From contig CAVURW010000014.1 of assembly GCA_963743595.1 (NCBI GenBank), positions 120,926 through 184,925 of the forward strand: a DNA stretch of 64,000 bases, written 5' to 3'. The notes below the pieces were generated by a model. It was given only the letters and a program-made list of their open reading frames with translations, did no database searches and had not been told where the DNA came from. Both the position numbers and the translations under genes were made by a program. Position 1 is the stretch's first letter. Each line of letters starts with the position of its first letter. Shown one piece after another: positions 35,202-43,128 of the stretch. Source of the stretch: CAVURW01 sp963743595. GTDB taxonomy: Bacteria > Verrucomicrobiota > Verrucomicrobiia > Methylacidiphilales > UBA1321.

Positions 35202-36398
35202 ATGCGCCGCAGAAAATGGACCCTTCGTCTTGGCCTCGCGGGAGTCGTGCTTTTGTTGGTCGCGCTCGGTTACTTCGAAGTTGGCGAGAAATCGCCGTGG
35301 AAACTGGTGTCGGGATTGCACACGGGACGGATGTCGCCGAAGGCATTGGTGTTGCCAGATGGCCGGGTGTTCGTCGGAGGGGGTTGGGGTCCTTTAGGCT
35401 ATGGCGTTGCGTGGAACTCCAATTGCGAGATTTTCAATCCCGATTCCAAAACATGGTCGGATATCGGCAGAGGAGCGGTCAAGGGCAGATCGGACGATAA
35501 TCCAGCGTTTGCTTACGTCGGCAAGGGGAAGGTGCTGGAGGTCATTGACAGCCAAGTCTTGACGTACGATCTCGGGACCCAGCAATGGTCGAGACCGGTG
35601 AAGCTGGCGGGAGCACATTGCTCGTGTTGGGTCGCGGCTTTAAATGAGGGGCGTGTGTTAATTGCGGGTGGGGAAAGCTCGCCGGAACTCTTCGATCTTG
35701 CCACAGGGACCAGCACCGTGATTTTGGGGCCGACAAGCACCAATTCCATGAGCGGAGTCTGCCTCCCGGATGGGCGTGAGTTCATGCCGATGGACGGGAC
35801 GGGGACGGCGTCCCTGTTCAATCCGGCTGAACAGAGGTGGGACGACTATACGGAGGATGTGACCACGATCGATACGCCGGTGCTTCTTCCCGATGGTCGA
35901 ATCTTGTGGGGTATCGCCAACGACTATGCTCATCCCGGCGAGATGGCGTTTAATGAGAAGACGGGCTCGGACTTGATCGCTGATCCCGTCCATCGAGTGG
36001 AATCGAGCTTCACCCTGTTGCCGGATGGTGAATTGCTGGTTGTTGGCGGCGTGGACGATCCCGGTCCCGGTTTGCTCGATTCACTTCAATACCGAGCGGC
36101 GGCAACGTGGTCGATGGTGATTCGCAGCACCGCGTTTCCGTTGTCATTCTCCACTGCGGACCCTCGCAGTACGCTTGCCGATTGTTGGATTTGGAACCTG
36201 AAGAGCGATCACTGGCGGCGCGTCGGTCGGCTAAATCACCCGAGATGCCTGCACACCACCGTGGTGCTTAAGGACGGGCGAGTCCTCGTTATCGGCGGAA
36301 CGGATGTCGATACGGACGGTGCATATATAGGTAATCCATTGACCAGTGTGGAAATCATTGATTCAAAGGATCTGGAGACGAGGCCAACGGTTCCATAG
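35202..36398 (+). CDS. Membrane-anchored Kelch/beta-propeller protein
   Basis: 398 residues: an N-terminal helix (about 7-27) as anchor or signal, then Kelch-like blades with the 'L-x-D-G-R-V-(L/F)-V-x-G-G' motif: LPDGRVFVGGGWG, LNEGRVLIAGGESS, LPDGRILWG, LPDGELLVVGGVDD and LKDGRVLVIGGTD. The blades form a propeller of about six repeats, as in galactose-oxidase-like central domains. No copper ligands were assigned, so enzyme activity is not implied. It shares the last blade with the fragment at 22098-22262. Confidence 0.85.
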   Translation: MRRRKWTLRLGLAGVVLLLVALGYFEVGEKSPWKLVSGLHTGRMSPKALVLPDGRVFVGGGWGPLGYGVAWNSNCEIFNPDSKTWSDIGRGAVKGRSDDNPAFAYVGKGKVLEVIDSQVLTYDLGTQQWSRPVKLAGAHCSCWVAALNEGRVLIAGGESSPELFDLATGTSTVILGPTSTNSMSGVCLPDGREFMPMDGTGTASLFNPAEQRWDDYTEDVTTIDTPVLLPDGRILWGIANDYAHPGEMAFNEKTGSDLIADPVHRVESSFTLLPDGELLVVGGVDDPGPGLLDSLQYRAAATWSMVIRSTAFPLSFSTADPRSTLADCWIWNLKSDHWRRVGRLNHPRCLHTTVVLKDGRVLVIGGTDVDTDGAYIGNPLTSVEIIDSKDLETRPTVP

Positions 36399-36439
36399 GA
36401 CGGGTCCTTAATCGGAGCGCTCGGGCGAGTGAAGCGAAA

Positions 36440-36725
36440 ATGTTTCAGGGTTTAAGTTACGCTGGGCTCGCCAGATCTTGGAGCGTTTGTCCAAAGCAAA
36501 GTGGAAAGCGGTCGATATCAGTCAGCAAGCGAAGTCATTCGGGTGGGCCTCCGGCTACTCGAAGATCACGACCGCCTGCGCGAGACTCGACTTTCGGAGG
36601 TGCGCAGCAATATTCAAACGGGAATCGACCAACTCGATCGTGGAGAAGGCATCCCAGGGGACGGGGTTCTTGCCGCATTGAAAGCACGGAGCAGGGCCTT
36701 TCGAAAGTCCAAAAACGGTATGTGA
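36440..36725 (+). pseudogene. ParD-like antitoxin, 5' frameshift
   Basis: The frame ending at 36725 encodes VTLGSPDLGAFVQSKVESG then RYQSASEVIRVGLRLLEDHD and GIDQLDRGEGIPGDGV, a good match to the ParD ribbon-helix-helix antitoxin. A TAA at 36453-36455 cuts the frame just upstream and no ATG precedes VTL in frame. The ATG at 36440 is one base out of phase; removing one base between 36443 and 36455 would give MFQGL...VTL. A weak in-frame GTG at 36501 would start only inside the domain. Called a decayed antitoxin. Confidence 0.6.
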
Positions 36726-36780
36726 TTACATTCTCTCGCCGATCGCCCGTGATGACCTGGAAGAGATACTTCTTCTGTAG
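36721..36780 (+). pseudogene. ParE-like toxin remnant
   Basis: Overlapping the antitoxin stop, a 19-codon frame reads CDYILSPIARDDLEEILLL and ends in TAG. This matches the first helix of a ParE/RelE-type toxin ('y-x-L-S-P-x-A-x-x-D-L-x-x-I'). Nothing of the remaining 70 to 80 residues follows, and no start codon fits. The toxin has been truncated, as expected once a module loses use. Confidence 0.6.
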
Positions 36781-36817
36781 TGGTCGGACGACTCGCCGCC
36801 CCCGCTTAACCCAGTAT

Positions 36818-38812
36818 TCATTTCGCCTGCGTAGTATGCACATTGGGATCGAACGGCCAGTCGTCGGTGCGGAAGGGTTCAGTGGGAAGGCCACTGTCGT
36901 CGGTAAGATTCACACCTACAGGATCGCTTATCCACGCGTATCGCAGAGCTGCCGGTTGTGGGACCTGCGGGCAAGAGACGACGATTTCGTCACCCTGAAT
37001 CGATGCCGTCGCTTCTACGAATAGGTGGTCGGGACCCGCTACGCAGAACTGCGCCGGGGCCTTGCCGTCCTGGGTTTTCAAAGTGCCCGTAACGACGAAT
37101 TTCACGTGATAACTGCCCTTGTCGTCCTTCGTTGCTGATGTAAACACCGGGCCGGAGCAGACGATCTTTTTTCCGTAAACTTGGTTCAGAGCGACGTTTG
37201 CCAGGCGTGTGCCAATATCGCGCTTGTCCGCAGGATGGAGGTCGTGAGACTGCCCGATGTCGATTGCGACGGATAGAGCCGCATTGGGGACATTTCGGGA
37301 AACTTTCCACTGCGCCTCACGTAAGGCAGCCCACGTCGTTTTCGTGGCCCCTTGGTCTCCGTAATTGGGCAGTTGCTGGATTAAGAAGGGGAAATCGCCT
37401 TCCATCCAATGGGTACGCCAGCCGGTGATCAATAAAGAGAGAAGTTTTTGATAGGTGATTGCACCGCCGACGTCATTCTCGCCCTGATACCAGATGGCTC
37501 CACGAATCGTAAAAGGCATTAGCGGGCGAATCATCCCGTTATAGAGGGTGGTGATACGGCCATCTTTCGGCGGATGAGGTCGTGCCGCCAGCGCGACTTC
37601 GGCCAGGGGCGGAAAAGAACTTTCTACCTTTACGGTGTACTCGTCGTCGTTATTCGCTGGCAACTTGGTCAGGGCGGGGGCAAGCGTACCGAGTTGAGCC
37701 ACGTACCGGATCGCCAGTAAGTTAGTTCCTGCCTTCACGTCGGCACCCGGAACTGTCAGGACCGTGGGTCCCGTTGTAAAAGCCGTCGATGCGAGACCGA
37801 AGTCTTCAATCTTACTTCCGTTCCAATAGACCGTGAACGTTTGATTGATATTATAACCCAGAGTCATTTGGAGATTCTTACCTGCTTGCCCGGAGGCGAT
37901 TTCTTCTTCTTTACGGATCCAAACGACACCGCCATCGGGCAGGCCTAGGTCAGACCATTTTGCGCCGACTTTCCCTGGTAACCAACCACTTTTGTCCGCG
38001 TTTGGATTCATCCAACCTTCTTTTTCACCCCGGTTGGGTGGATCCGTTCGACCGTTGGCTTGCTCCCAAGTGGTCATCTCATCTGGGAAGGTTTTGACGC
38101 GGTCGGGAAACGCTTTGGCGTTGGCAAGATCGCGTTCGGCCATCGCTTTAAAATCGGGATCTGTATCCAACATATCCTTACCCGTCCAAAACATGGCAGA
38201 AGTGGCCCCGACACTGGAAACGACGATGCCGATCGGGACTCCCAGCTCGCCATTGAGCCTGCGGGCAAAGTAAAAAGACGTGGCACTGAAAGTCTTTACG
38301 GTGTCTGGCGTGCAGACCTGCCACGTTACCGGTACGCTGTCCTGCGGCTCAATGGCGGGGTTCTTCGGTACAGTTCCCTGCCGAACGAGCGGAAAGTTGG
38401 CGCTGGTGATATCCTCCAGGTATTTGGGATTTTTGAGCGTCCCGCCCATAGTCATTGCCATATTGGATTGTCCGGAGCAAAGCCACACTTCGCCGACCAG
38501 AACATCGTTAACGGTTACCTCATTGGTCCCTTTGATCGACAGTGCCGCCGGGGTTGTGTTTGCGGGCATCGGGTCAAGTTTCACCAGCCACTTACCTGAG
38601 GGATCTGCCGTCACTTCCTTGTGCTGCGTCTGAAAGGAAACGGTGATTTTCTCTCCAGGGTCAGCCATTCCCCAGATAGGCACGGGTCGATCTCGTTGCA
38701 GTACCATGTGATCGCTAAAGATCCCGTTTGGCTGCACTGCGGCAGGTGCCACGTTCGGCAAGGCGAAAAGTCCGATGAGGACGACAGATAGGTTCAAAGT
38801 GCTTATTTTCAT
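36818..38812 (-). CDS. Sialate O-acetylesterase (SASA/SGNH family), copy 1
   Basis: Secreted carbohydrate esterase removing O-acetyl groups from sugars; the true substrate is probably not sialic acid in this organism. 664 residues with a signal peptide (about 1-25). The N-terminal Ig-like domain has ILP-type strands with IFSDHMVLQRDRPVPIWG. Nucleophile S116 lies in LCSGQSNM; WYQGEND is block III, and the Asp-His pair is in DIGQSHDLHPADKRDIG. About 130 residues (about 265-400) between blocks form a beta-sandwich insert with MTLGYNINQTFTVYWNGSKI. It follows a second SASA gene after 17 bases. Confidence 0.93.
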   Translation of the reverse strand: MKISTLNLSVVLIGLFALPNVAPAAVQPNGIFSDHMVLQRDRPVPIWGMADPGEKITVSFQTQHKEVTADPSGKWLVKLDPMPANTTPAALSIKGTNEVTVNDVLVGEVWLCSGQSNMAMTMGGTLKNPKYLEDITSANFPLVRQGTVPKNPAIEPQDSVPVTWQVCTPDTVKTFSATSFYFARRLNGELGVPIGIVVSSVGATSAMFWTGKDMLDTDPDFKAMAERDLANAKAFPDRVKTFPDEMTTWEQANGRTDPPNRGEKEGWMNPNADKSGWLPGKVGAKWSDLGLPDGGVVWIRKEEEIASGQAGKNLQMTLGYNINQTFTVYWNGSKIEDFGLASTAFTTGPTVLTVPGADVKAGTNLLAIRYVAQLGTLAPALTKLPANNDDEYTVKVESSFPPLAEVALAARPHPPKDGRITTLYNGMIRPLMPFTIRGAIWYQGENDVGGAITYQKLLSLLITGWRTHWMEGDFPFLIQQLPNYGDQGATKTTWAALREAQWKVSRNVPNAALSVAIDIGQSHDLHPADKRDIGTRLANVALNQVYGKKIVCSGPVFTSATKDDKGSYHVKFVVTGTLKTQDGKAPAQFCVAGPDHLFVEATASIQGDEIVVSCPQVPQPAALRYAWISDPVGVNLTDDSGLPTEPFRTDDWPFDPNVHTTQAK

Positions 38813-38829
38813 ATAAATCGATTTATTTC

Positions 38830-40416
38830 TTAGTGCCCAGCGTCTGGTGGTGTCGCTACGGGGCCGTCCACGTCCCAGTCATCCGTGCGGAACGGCGATG
38901 CAGGAAGACCGTTCTTGCCGAAGAAGTTCACCTTGGGAAAATCGGCCCAGCCGTAGCGCACCGCCACCGGGTTCGGCACCTGCGGGCTGGAGACCACGAC
39001 GGTATCGCCGGCGATGCTCGCATCCGCAAAGACGAATTTCTTATCCGCCCCGGCAATGACAAAGCCCGCGAGCGGCCCGCCTTGGGCGACCAATCCCCCG
39101 CCACCTTGGGTAAAGTGAATCACTGCCTTACCGCCTGTAAGGTCCAGCGATTGATAAACCGGGCTGAAGGCGTCCGCACCATTGCGTCCGTAAGCCAGGG
39201 CTAGGGCCACCTTCATCACCCGCTCCCCGGCTGGTTCTTTGCGCAGGTAATGGACGTTCGTTTCTCCTAAATCCATCGTAACCACCAGACCCGTGTGGGG
39301 CGTCACCTGTACCGTTTTAAACTCCGCCTCTTGAATCACGGCGATGCCGCTGAGTTCATTGGGATCAACTTGTAGTTTGCGATTCGGGGCAATTTGGCAG
39401 ATCACAAACGGCAGCTCCGGTTGCCCGAAGCCCGTGCGCCAGTCGGAAATCAACGCTGGCAGCAACTGGCGATAGGTATCGGCTACGCGCACATAGGCGT
39501 TGGATTCGCCCTGGTACCAGACCACACCGCGCACGGGGAATTTAAGGATCGGTGCCACCATGCCATTCCAGAGCGTGCTCGGTCCGCGGAAATCGCCAGG
39601 CCAACCGACGGGGAACGTGGGCGGGGTCGTCTTGTTCTTTATGGCGTCGGCCTTGTCGGCCAGGAACTTGTCCATGACGGGTTGCATCTTGGCTTTGCGC
39701 GCATCGTAGTCGTCCTTTGCTAGCCCGATGTCGGTCGATTTATCCTGCGGCCACGGCCCCTTTTTCAGCGTCTCCAGAGGCAACCAACATTGAATCTGGG
39801 TGCCGCCGAACGAGTCGTTGATAATGCCCACGGGCTCGCCCAGTTCCTTCTGTAATTTGCTGCCGAACCACCAACCCACGGCGGAGAAGAACTTTGTACT
39901 GGCGTCGCCGGAGACGACCCAATGAGCGGGCTCGGTCGTCACCGGGCTCATTTGGGTGTTGTGGGAGATGGTGCAGAGCCGGTAAAGCGGATTGGCGGAG
40001 GCGGCGACCGCTTCTGGTCCACCGGTGGAGCGGCCCAAGGCCCACTCCATGTTCGATTGCCCGGAACAAAGCCAAACCTCGCCCACCAGTAAGTTCTTCA
40101 CAGTCAACGGCGTGGCAGTCTGGCTACCGGTAACGGTCATTACTCTGTTCTCCGCGCTGATGGTCAACGGGGTCAACTTCACCTGCCAAGAACCATCAGC
40201 GGCCGCCGTGGCAGTCTGCTTCTGTCCGGCAAAGTCCACTGTTACGATTTCGCCCGGGGCAGCGGTGCCCCAAACAGGTACGGCGACCCCTTGTTGCAAC
40301 ACAGCCTCATCGGCAAAAATGGGGTTGAGTTGCACTTCAGCAGAAGCCAATTGCGGCAGCCATGCGAAGAGTCCGAGAAGGAAGAGTGGGAGTTTGGCAG
40401 ATGCGTTTGTTTTCAT
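38830..40416 (-). CDS. Sialate O-acetylesterase (SASA/SGNH family), copy 2
   Basis: 528 residues, signal peptide (cleavage about residue 26). It is a diverged paralogue of the downstream gene, without the inserted beta-sandwich. Nucleophile S121 in LCSGQSNMEW, block III VVWYQGESNAY, and an Asp-His pair in TMDLGETNVHYLRKEPAG. The start lies six bases after the stop of the alpha/beta-hydrolase gene, so the three esterases form one operon, headed by that hydrolase and read from the divergent region facing the AraC gene. Confidence 0.93.
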   Translation of the reverse strand: MKTNASAKLPLFLLGLFAWLPQLASAEVQLNPIFADEAVLQQGVAVPVWGTAAPGEIVTVDFAGQKQTATAAADGSWQVKLTPLTISAENRVMTVTGSQTATPLTVKNLLVGEVWLCSGQSNMEWALGRSTGGPEAVAASANPLYRLCTISHNTQMSPVTTEPAHWVVSGDASTKFFSAVGWWFGSKLQKELGEPVGIINDSFGGTQIQCWLPLETLKKGPWPQDKSTDIGLAKDDYDARKAKMQPVMDKFLADKADAIKNKTTPPTFPVGWPGDFRGPSTLWNGMVAPILKFPVRGVVWYQGESNAYVRVADTYRQLLPALISDWRTGFGQPELPFVICQIAPNRKLQVDPNELSGIAVIQEAEFKTVQVTPHTGLVVTMDLGETNVHYLRKEPAGERVMKVALALAYGRNGADAFSPVYQSLDLTGGKAVIHFTQGGGGLVAQGGPLAGFVIAGADKKFVFADASIAGDTVVVSSPQVPNPVAVRYGWADFPKVNFFGKNGLPASPFRTDDWDVDGPVATPPDAGH

Positions 40417-40422
40417 GTGAAA

Positions 40423-41301
40423 TTAGTCTTTCGGTTGCTTGCTTAGAAACGTGGTCAGCTTAGTCTGGAAGTCAGTAGTGGCTTGCGCATCACCTGGTTT
40501 CATTCCAAACCCGTGCTTGATACCCGGTAGCAAGTGGAACTCAGCCTCCTGTCCGTTCGCTTTTACTGCTTCTGAGTAGACCTGAGCACTGGCGATCCAA
40601 GATGGATTGTCCTGATCTCCTATGGCGATAAACATGTGTGCTTTCGAGCCGGGAATGGGCTTGACGTCATCTGTAATTCCAATCGGCGCATCGGAATTAC
40701 TAAGCTTGGGGGTGTTCAGATAAGCGGGATAAATCAGAATCACCTGGGTGAATGGGCTTGCTGTGCCGAGATCATGAATGGTGCGGGCGGTGAGATGTCC
40801 CCCGGCAGAGAATCCCATCATGCCGAGCGAATTTGTATGTAGGCCAAGCTGGGCTCCCTTCTTTTGCAGCAGGCTGACAGCTGTGAGGGCATCCTGTAGG
40901 GCTTCAGCGCGGGTTTCGGCATCCAGGCGGACTTTGGTTGATGCATGGGTGTACTCGAGAATGGCTACGTCATACCCCAGGCGGTTCAGAAAATCGGCTG
41001 CCGGAACTCCTTCACTGAAGACGGCCAAGCCGTGATATGCACCGCCAGGACAAACAAGAATTGTTCCTTTCACTGGGGTGACCTGAGTCAGAATGATGTC
41101 GATGGTGGGAGGCAACACAACGGGCACGGGCGTTACGCCTGGTGGCGGCGGCGGGGGTTTTACGGGCGGAGGAGCGGGATTTCCCTGCAAGTCGATATGC
41201 ATAGTGCCACTGGGAAAGCCCTTGCCTTTAGCGAACAAGGAAGTCACGTTGCCTAATGAGAGAAGTGCAAAAAGAAAGAGAAGACGTGGTAATGAATTCA
41301 C
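40423..41301 (-). CDS. Secreted alpha/beta-hydrolase esterase (BD-FAE/acetyl-xylan-esterase-like)
   Basis: 292 residues: signal peptide (about 1-25), a remarkable polyproline stretch (residues 43-62), then the hydrolase. The oxyanion loop is CPGGAYHG, the nucleophile elbow GFSAGG (S165), and the acid and histidine are in GDQDNPS and GIKHGFG. These are features of small carbohydrate esterases that remove acetyl or feruloyl groups. First gene of the esterase operon. The operator-like nested dyad lies 21 bases upstream. Confidence 0.9.
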   Translation of the reverse strand: MNSLPRLLFLFALLSLGNVTSLFAKGKGFPSGTMHIDLQGNPAPPPVKPPPPPPGVTPVPVVLPPTIDIILTQVTPVKGTILVCPGGAYHGLAVFSEGVPAADFLNRLGYDVAILEYTHASTKVRLDAETRAEALQDALTAVSLLQKKGAQLGLHTNSLGMMGFSAGGHLTARTIHDLGTASPFTQVILIYPAYLNTPKLSNSDAPIGITDDVKPIPGSKAHMFIAIGDQDNPSWIASAQVYSEAVKANGQEAEFHLLPGIKHGFGMKPGDAQATTDFQTKLTTFLSKQPKD

Positions 41302-41321
41302 AACAGTTTAGTGGTCGTGCG

Positions 41322-41370
41322 TTTGAATTGGATACCTCAGCGATGAACTGAGGCTTCGCGAAAATTCAAA
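41322..41370. promoter_or_regulatory. Nested dyad in the divergent esterase/araC promoter region
   Basis: Outer perfect arms TTTGAATT (41322-41329) and AATTCAAA (41363-41370) enclose inner perfect arms CCTCAG (41335-41340) and CTGAGG (41348-41353). Both dyads are centred within two bases of 41345. The element sits between the divergent starts of the esterase (41301, minus) and AraC (41429, plus) genes. A regulator, possibly this AraC protein, may bind here; AraC proteins more often use direct repeats, so a different factor is possible. Confidence 0.45.
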
Positions 41371-41428
41371 GCAGCTTTAGAATCTTCACTTTACCATTCT
41401 AGTAACATTGGATTAAACATCATGGTGC

Positions 41429-42301
41429 GTGGATTTTTCTACCAAGCAGTGGCACCTCTTTCGGCGTTCCTTTCCCTCGGTTTTGAGGGTCCATAGCGCG
41501 GACTTCTTGCCCAAAAAGCGGTGGTGGCTCTCAACTTTTCTGAAGTATCCAAGCTTCTCCTTCGTCCTAGATGGACATGGAGAATTCCACCATCAAGGTC
41601 GGATTTGGCCAGTAATTGCTCCTTGTCTCATGGCGGAATGGCCCGATGGTTTATTCGAATATGGCCCTCCAGTTGGAGAAACGTGGTCCGAGTTTTACAT
41701 CAAATACGAACCTGAGAGCCTGCCGCATCTCATCAACTGTGGCTTCATCGATTTGGACAATCCCGTTCGACCCATCCGCCAACCTGCCACAGTGGAAAAA
41801 CTCATTCGGGAACTGTCGGACGTGGCCAGCAGTCGAGAGGGTTATACGAAAGCAGATTGGGTGGATCGCCATTGCGAACAAATTATCTTGGCAGCGTTAA
41901 CACCCGGACGACCGGAAGTCTCGGTGGAAGAAGCCGATGTTTTCAAGGAAATGGAAAGCTGGCTCAAGGGAAGGTTTCAGGATATCTCGCTAGACGATTT
42001 GGCCAGACAGTTTCATATGTCCCCTCAAACATTTCGGCGCCGCTGCTTTAAAATTCACCAAATGAGCCCGATGCGGTACCTGACCAAACTCAGAATCGAG
42101 GAAGGTGGACGGCTGCTTGTGGAAACGGTTCTCAGCGTGGAACAAATTGCCAAGCGCACCGGCTTTAAAGATCCTCAATACTTCAGTCGTCGGTTTCGCC
42201 AAGAGATGGGAAAAAGTCCAAGTGAATACCGGCGTAGCTCAGCTCTCCCATCGGTTCTATCAATTTCCGATAATCGATCAAAATCTTGTCGCCCCGAGTG
42301 A
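41429..42301 (+). CDS. AraC-family transcriptional regulator
   Basis: 290 residues from a GTG start (41429); the ATG seven bases upstream (41422) is in another frame. The N-terminal half is a cupin-like sensor (FSFVLDGHGEFHHQGRIWPV, ETWSEFYIKYEP). The C-terminal 95 residues hold two HTH motifs: ISLDDLARQFHMSPQTFRRR and SVEQIAKRTGFKDPQYFSRR then FRQEMGKSPSEYR. It probably senses a sugar and controls the divergent esterase operon, and perhaps the neighbouring GH95/SGNH genes. It converges with the SGNH esterase. Confidence 0.95.
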   Translation: MDFSTKQWHLFRRSFPSVLRVHSADFLPKKRWWLSTFLKYPSFSFVLDGHGEFHHQGRIWPVIAPCLMAEWPDGLFEYGPPVGETWSEFYIKYEPESLPHLINCGFIDLDNPVRPIRQPATVEKLIRELSDVASSREGYTKADWVDRHCEQIILAALTPGRPEVSVEEADVFKEMESWLKGRFQDISLDDLARQFHMSPQTFRRRCFKIHQMSPMRYLTKLRIEEGGRLLVETVLSVEQIAKRTGFKDPQYFSRRFRQEMGKSPSEYRRSSALPSVLSISDNRSKSCRPE

Positions 42302-42347
42302 GAGTGCCCCGCCGACACGAGCCGAGGGAAGCTTCAAAAGATGGACT

Positions 42348-43064
42348 CTAATTGCCGGATAAGAGTTGATCTATCAGCGGGTCCAGATGCGACGCCCAGG
42401 TTTCGTAGCCTTCCGGCTTGAGATGAACTCCATCAAATCCGACGCCTTTGAAATCCTTCATGAACGGGGTGAGATCCAACCAGAAAATCGATTGGTTATC
42501 CGCGAACGTTTGAGTGATGGCGTTGACCTCCGCCGTCCGTTGCCGGTTTCGACTGTTTGGCAAAATGGCCATCAGGACAATCTTGGCCGAGGGGTACATG
42601 GCTTTAAGCTTGTCCAGGACCGCTTTCGTTCCGGCTGCGATATCGGCAGTTGGGTATTTCATATCGTTCACACCCGCCAGCAGCACAATGACCTTCGGCG
42701 CGAGCGACTGCACGTTCATGTGACTGAGCCGCCATAAAATGTGCTCGGTGCCATCGGAACCCACACCGAAATTCAGGACATTCCGGTTCGCGTAGTGGCT
42801 CTGCCACACATCGTAGCCGACTAGCGGCCATTTCGCCGTGGGTTTCTCCAAGAAATTCTGAGTCAGCGAATCGCCGATAAACATGATGTCGACTGGCTTC
42901 CCTTGGACGGCTGCGACGCGGTCCTGGCATTCCTTCAGCCAGCCAGCTCCGTAGGGGATGGGATTGTCGGCGGGAATAACGGTTTTGGGATCATCGGCAA
43001 ACGTGGCGCGGCTGGAGAGCACGACGAGGAGGGCAAGCGCGAGGTGAAAAGATGACGGTTTCAT
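42348..43064 (-). CDS. Secreted SGNH/GDSL hydrolase
   Basis: 238 residues, signal peptide (about 1-23). SGNH blocks: nucleophile S66 in MFIGDSLTQN, the glycine in FGVGSDGTEH, the asparagine in LLAGVNDM, and the Asp-His pair in FDGVHLKPEGY. This is the PAF-acetylhydrolase-like/rhamnogalacturonan-acetylesterase-like class. Given the two neighbouring SASA esterases and the GH95 gene, carbohydrate deacylation is the likely role. It diverges from GH95, with 64 bases between starts that include a dyad. Confidence 0.92.
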   Translation of the reverse strand: MKPSSFHLALALLVVLSSRATFADDPKTVIPADNPIPYGAGWLKECQDRVAAVQGKPVDIMFIGDSLTQNFLEKPTAKWPLVGYDVWQSHYANRNVLNFGVGSDGTEHILWRLSHMNVQSLAPKVIVLLAGVNDMKYPTADIAAGTKAVLDKLKAMYPSAKIVLMAILPNSRNRQRTAEVNAITQTFADNQSIFWLDLTPFMKDFKGVGFDGVHLKPEGYETWASHLDPLIDQLLSGN

Positions 43065-43088
43065 AATGATGCAAATGACCCACGATTA

Positions 43089-43108
43089 ATTGATTGAAGT
43101 TGATCAAT
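43089..43108. promoter_or_regulatory. Dyad in the divergent SGNH-esterase/GH95 promoter region
   Basis: Perfect 6-base arms ATTGAT and ATCAAT, eight bases apart, in the 64-base gap between the divergent genes, 20 bases upstream of the GH95 start. A regulator site is plausible; the arms are unlike those near 41345, so it might bind a different protein. Confidence 0.35.
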
Positions 43109-43128
43109 AGTCGATTATCCTCCAAAAA

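Noticed and set aside
41422..41424. ATG as start of the AraC gene
   Set aside because: It is out of frame with the regulator; the in-frame start is GTG at 41429.
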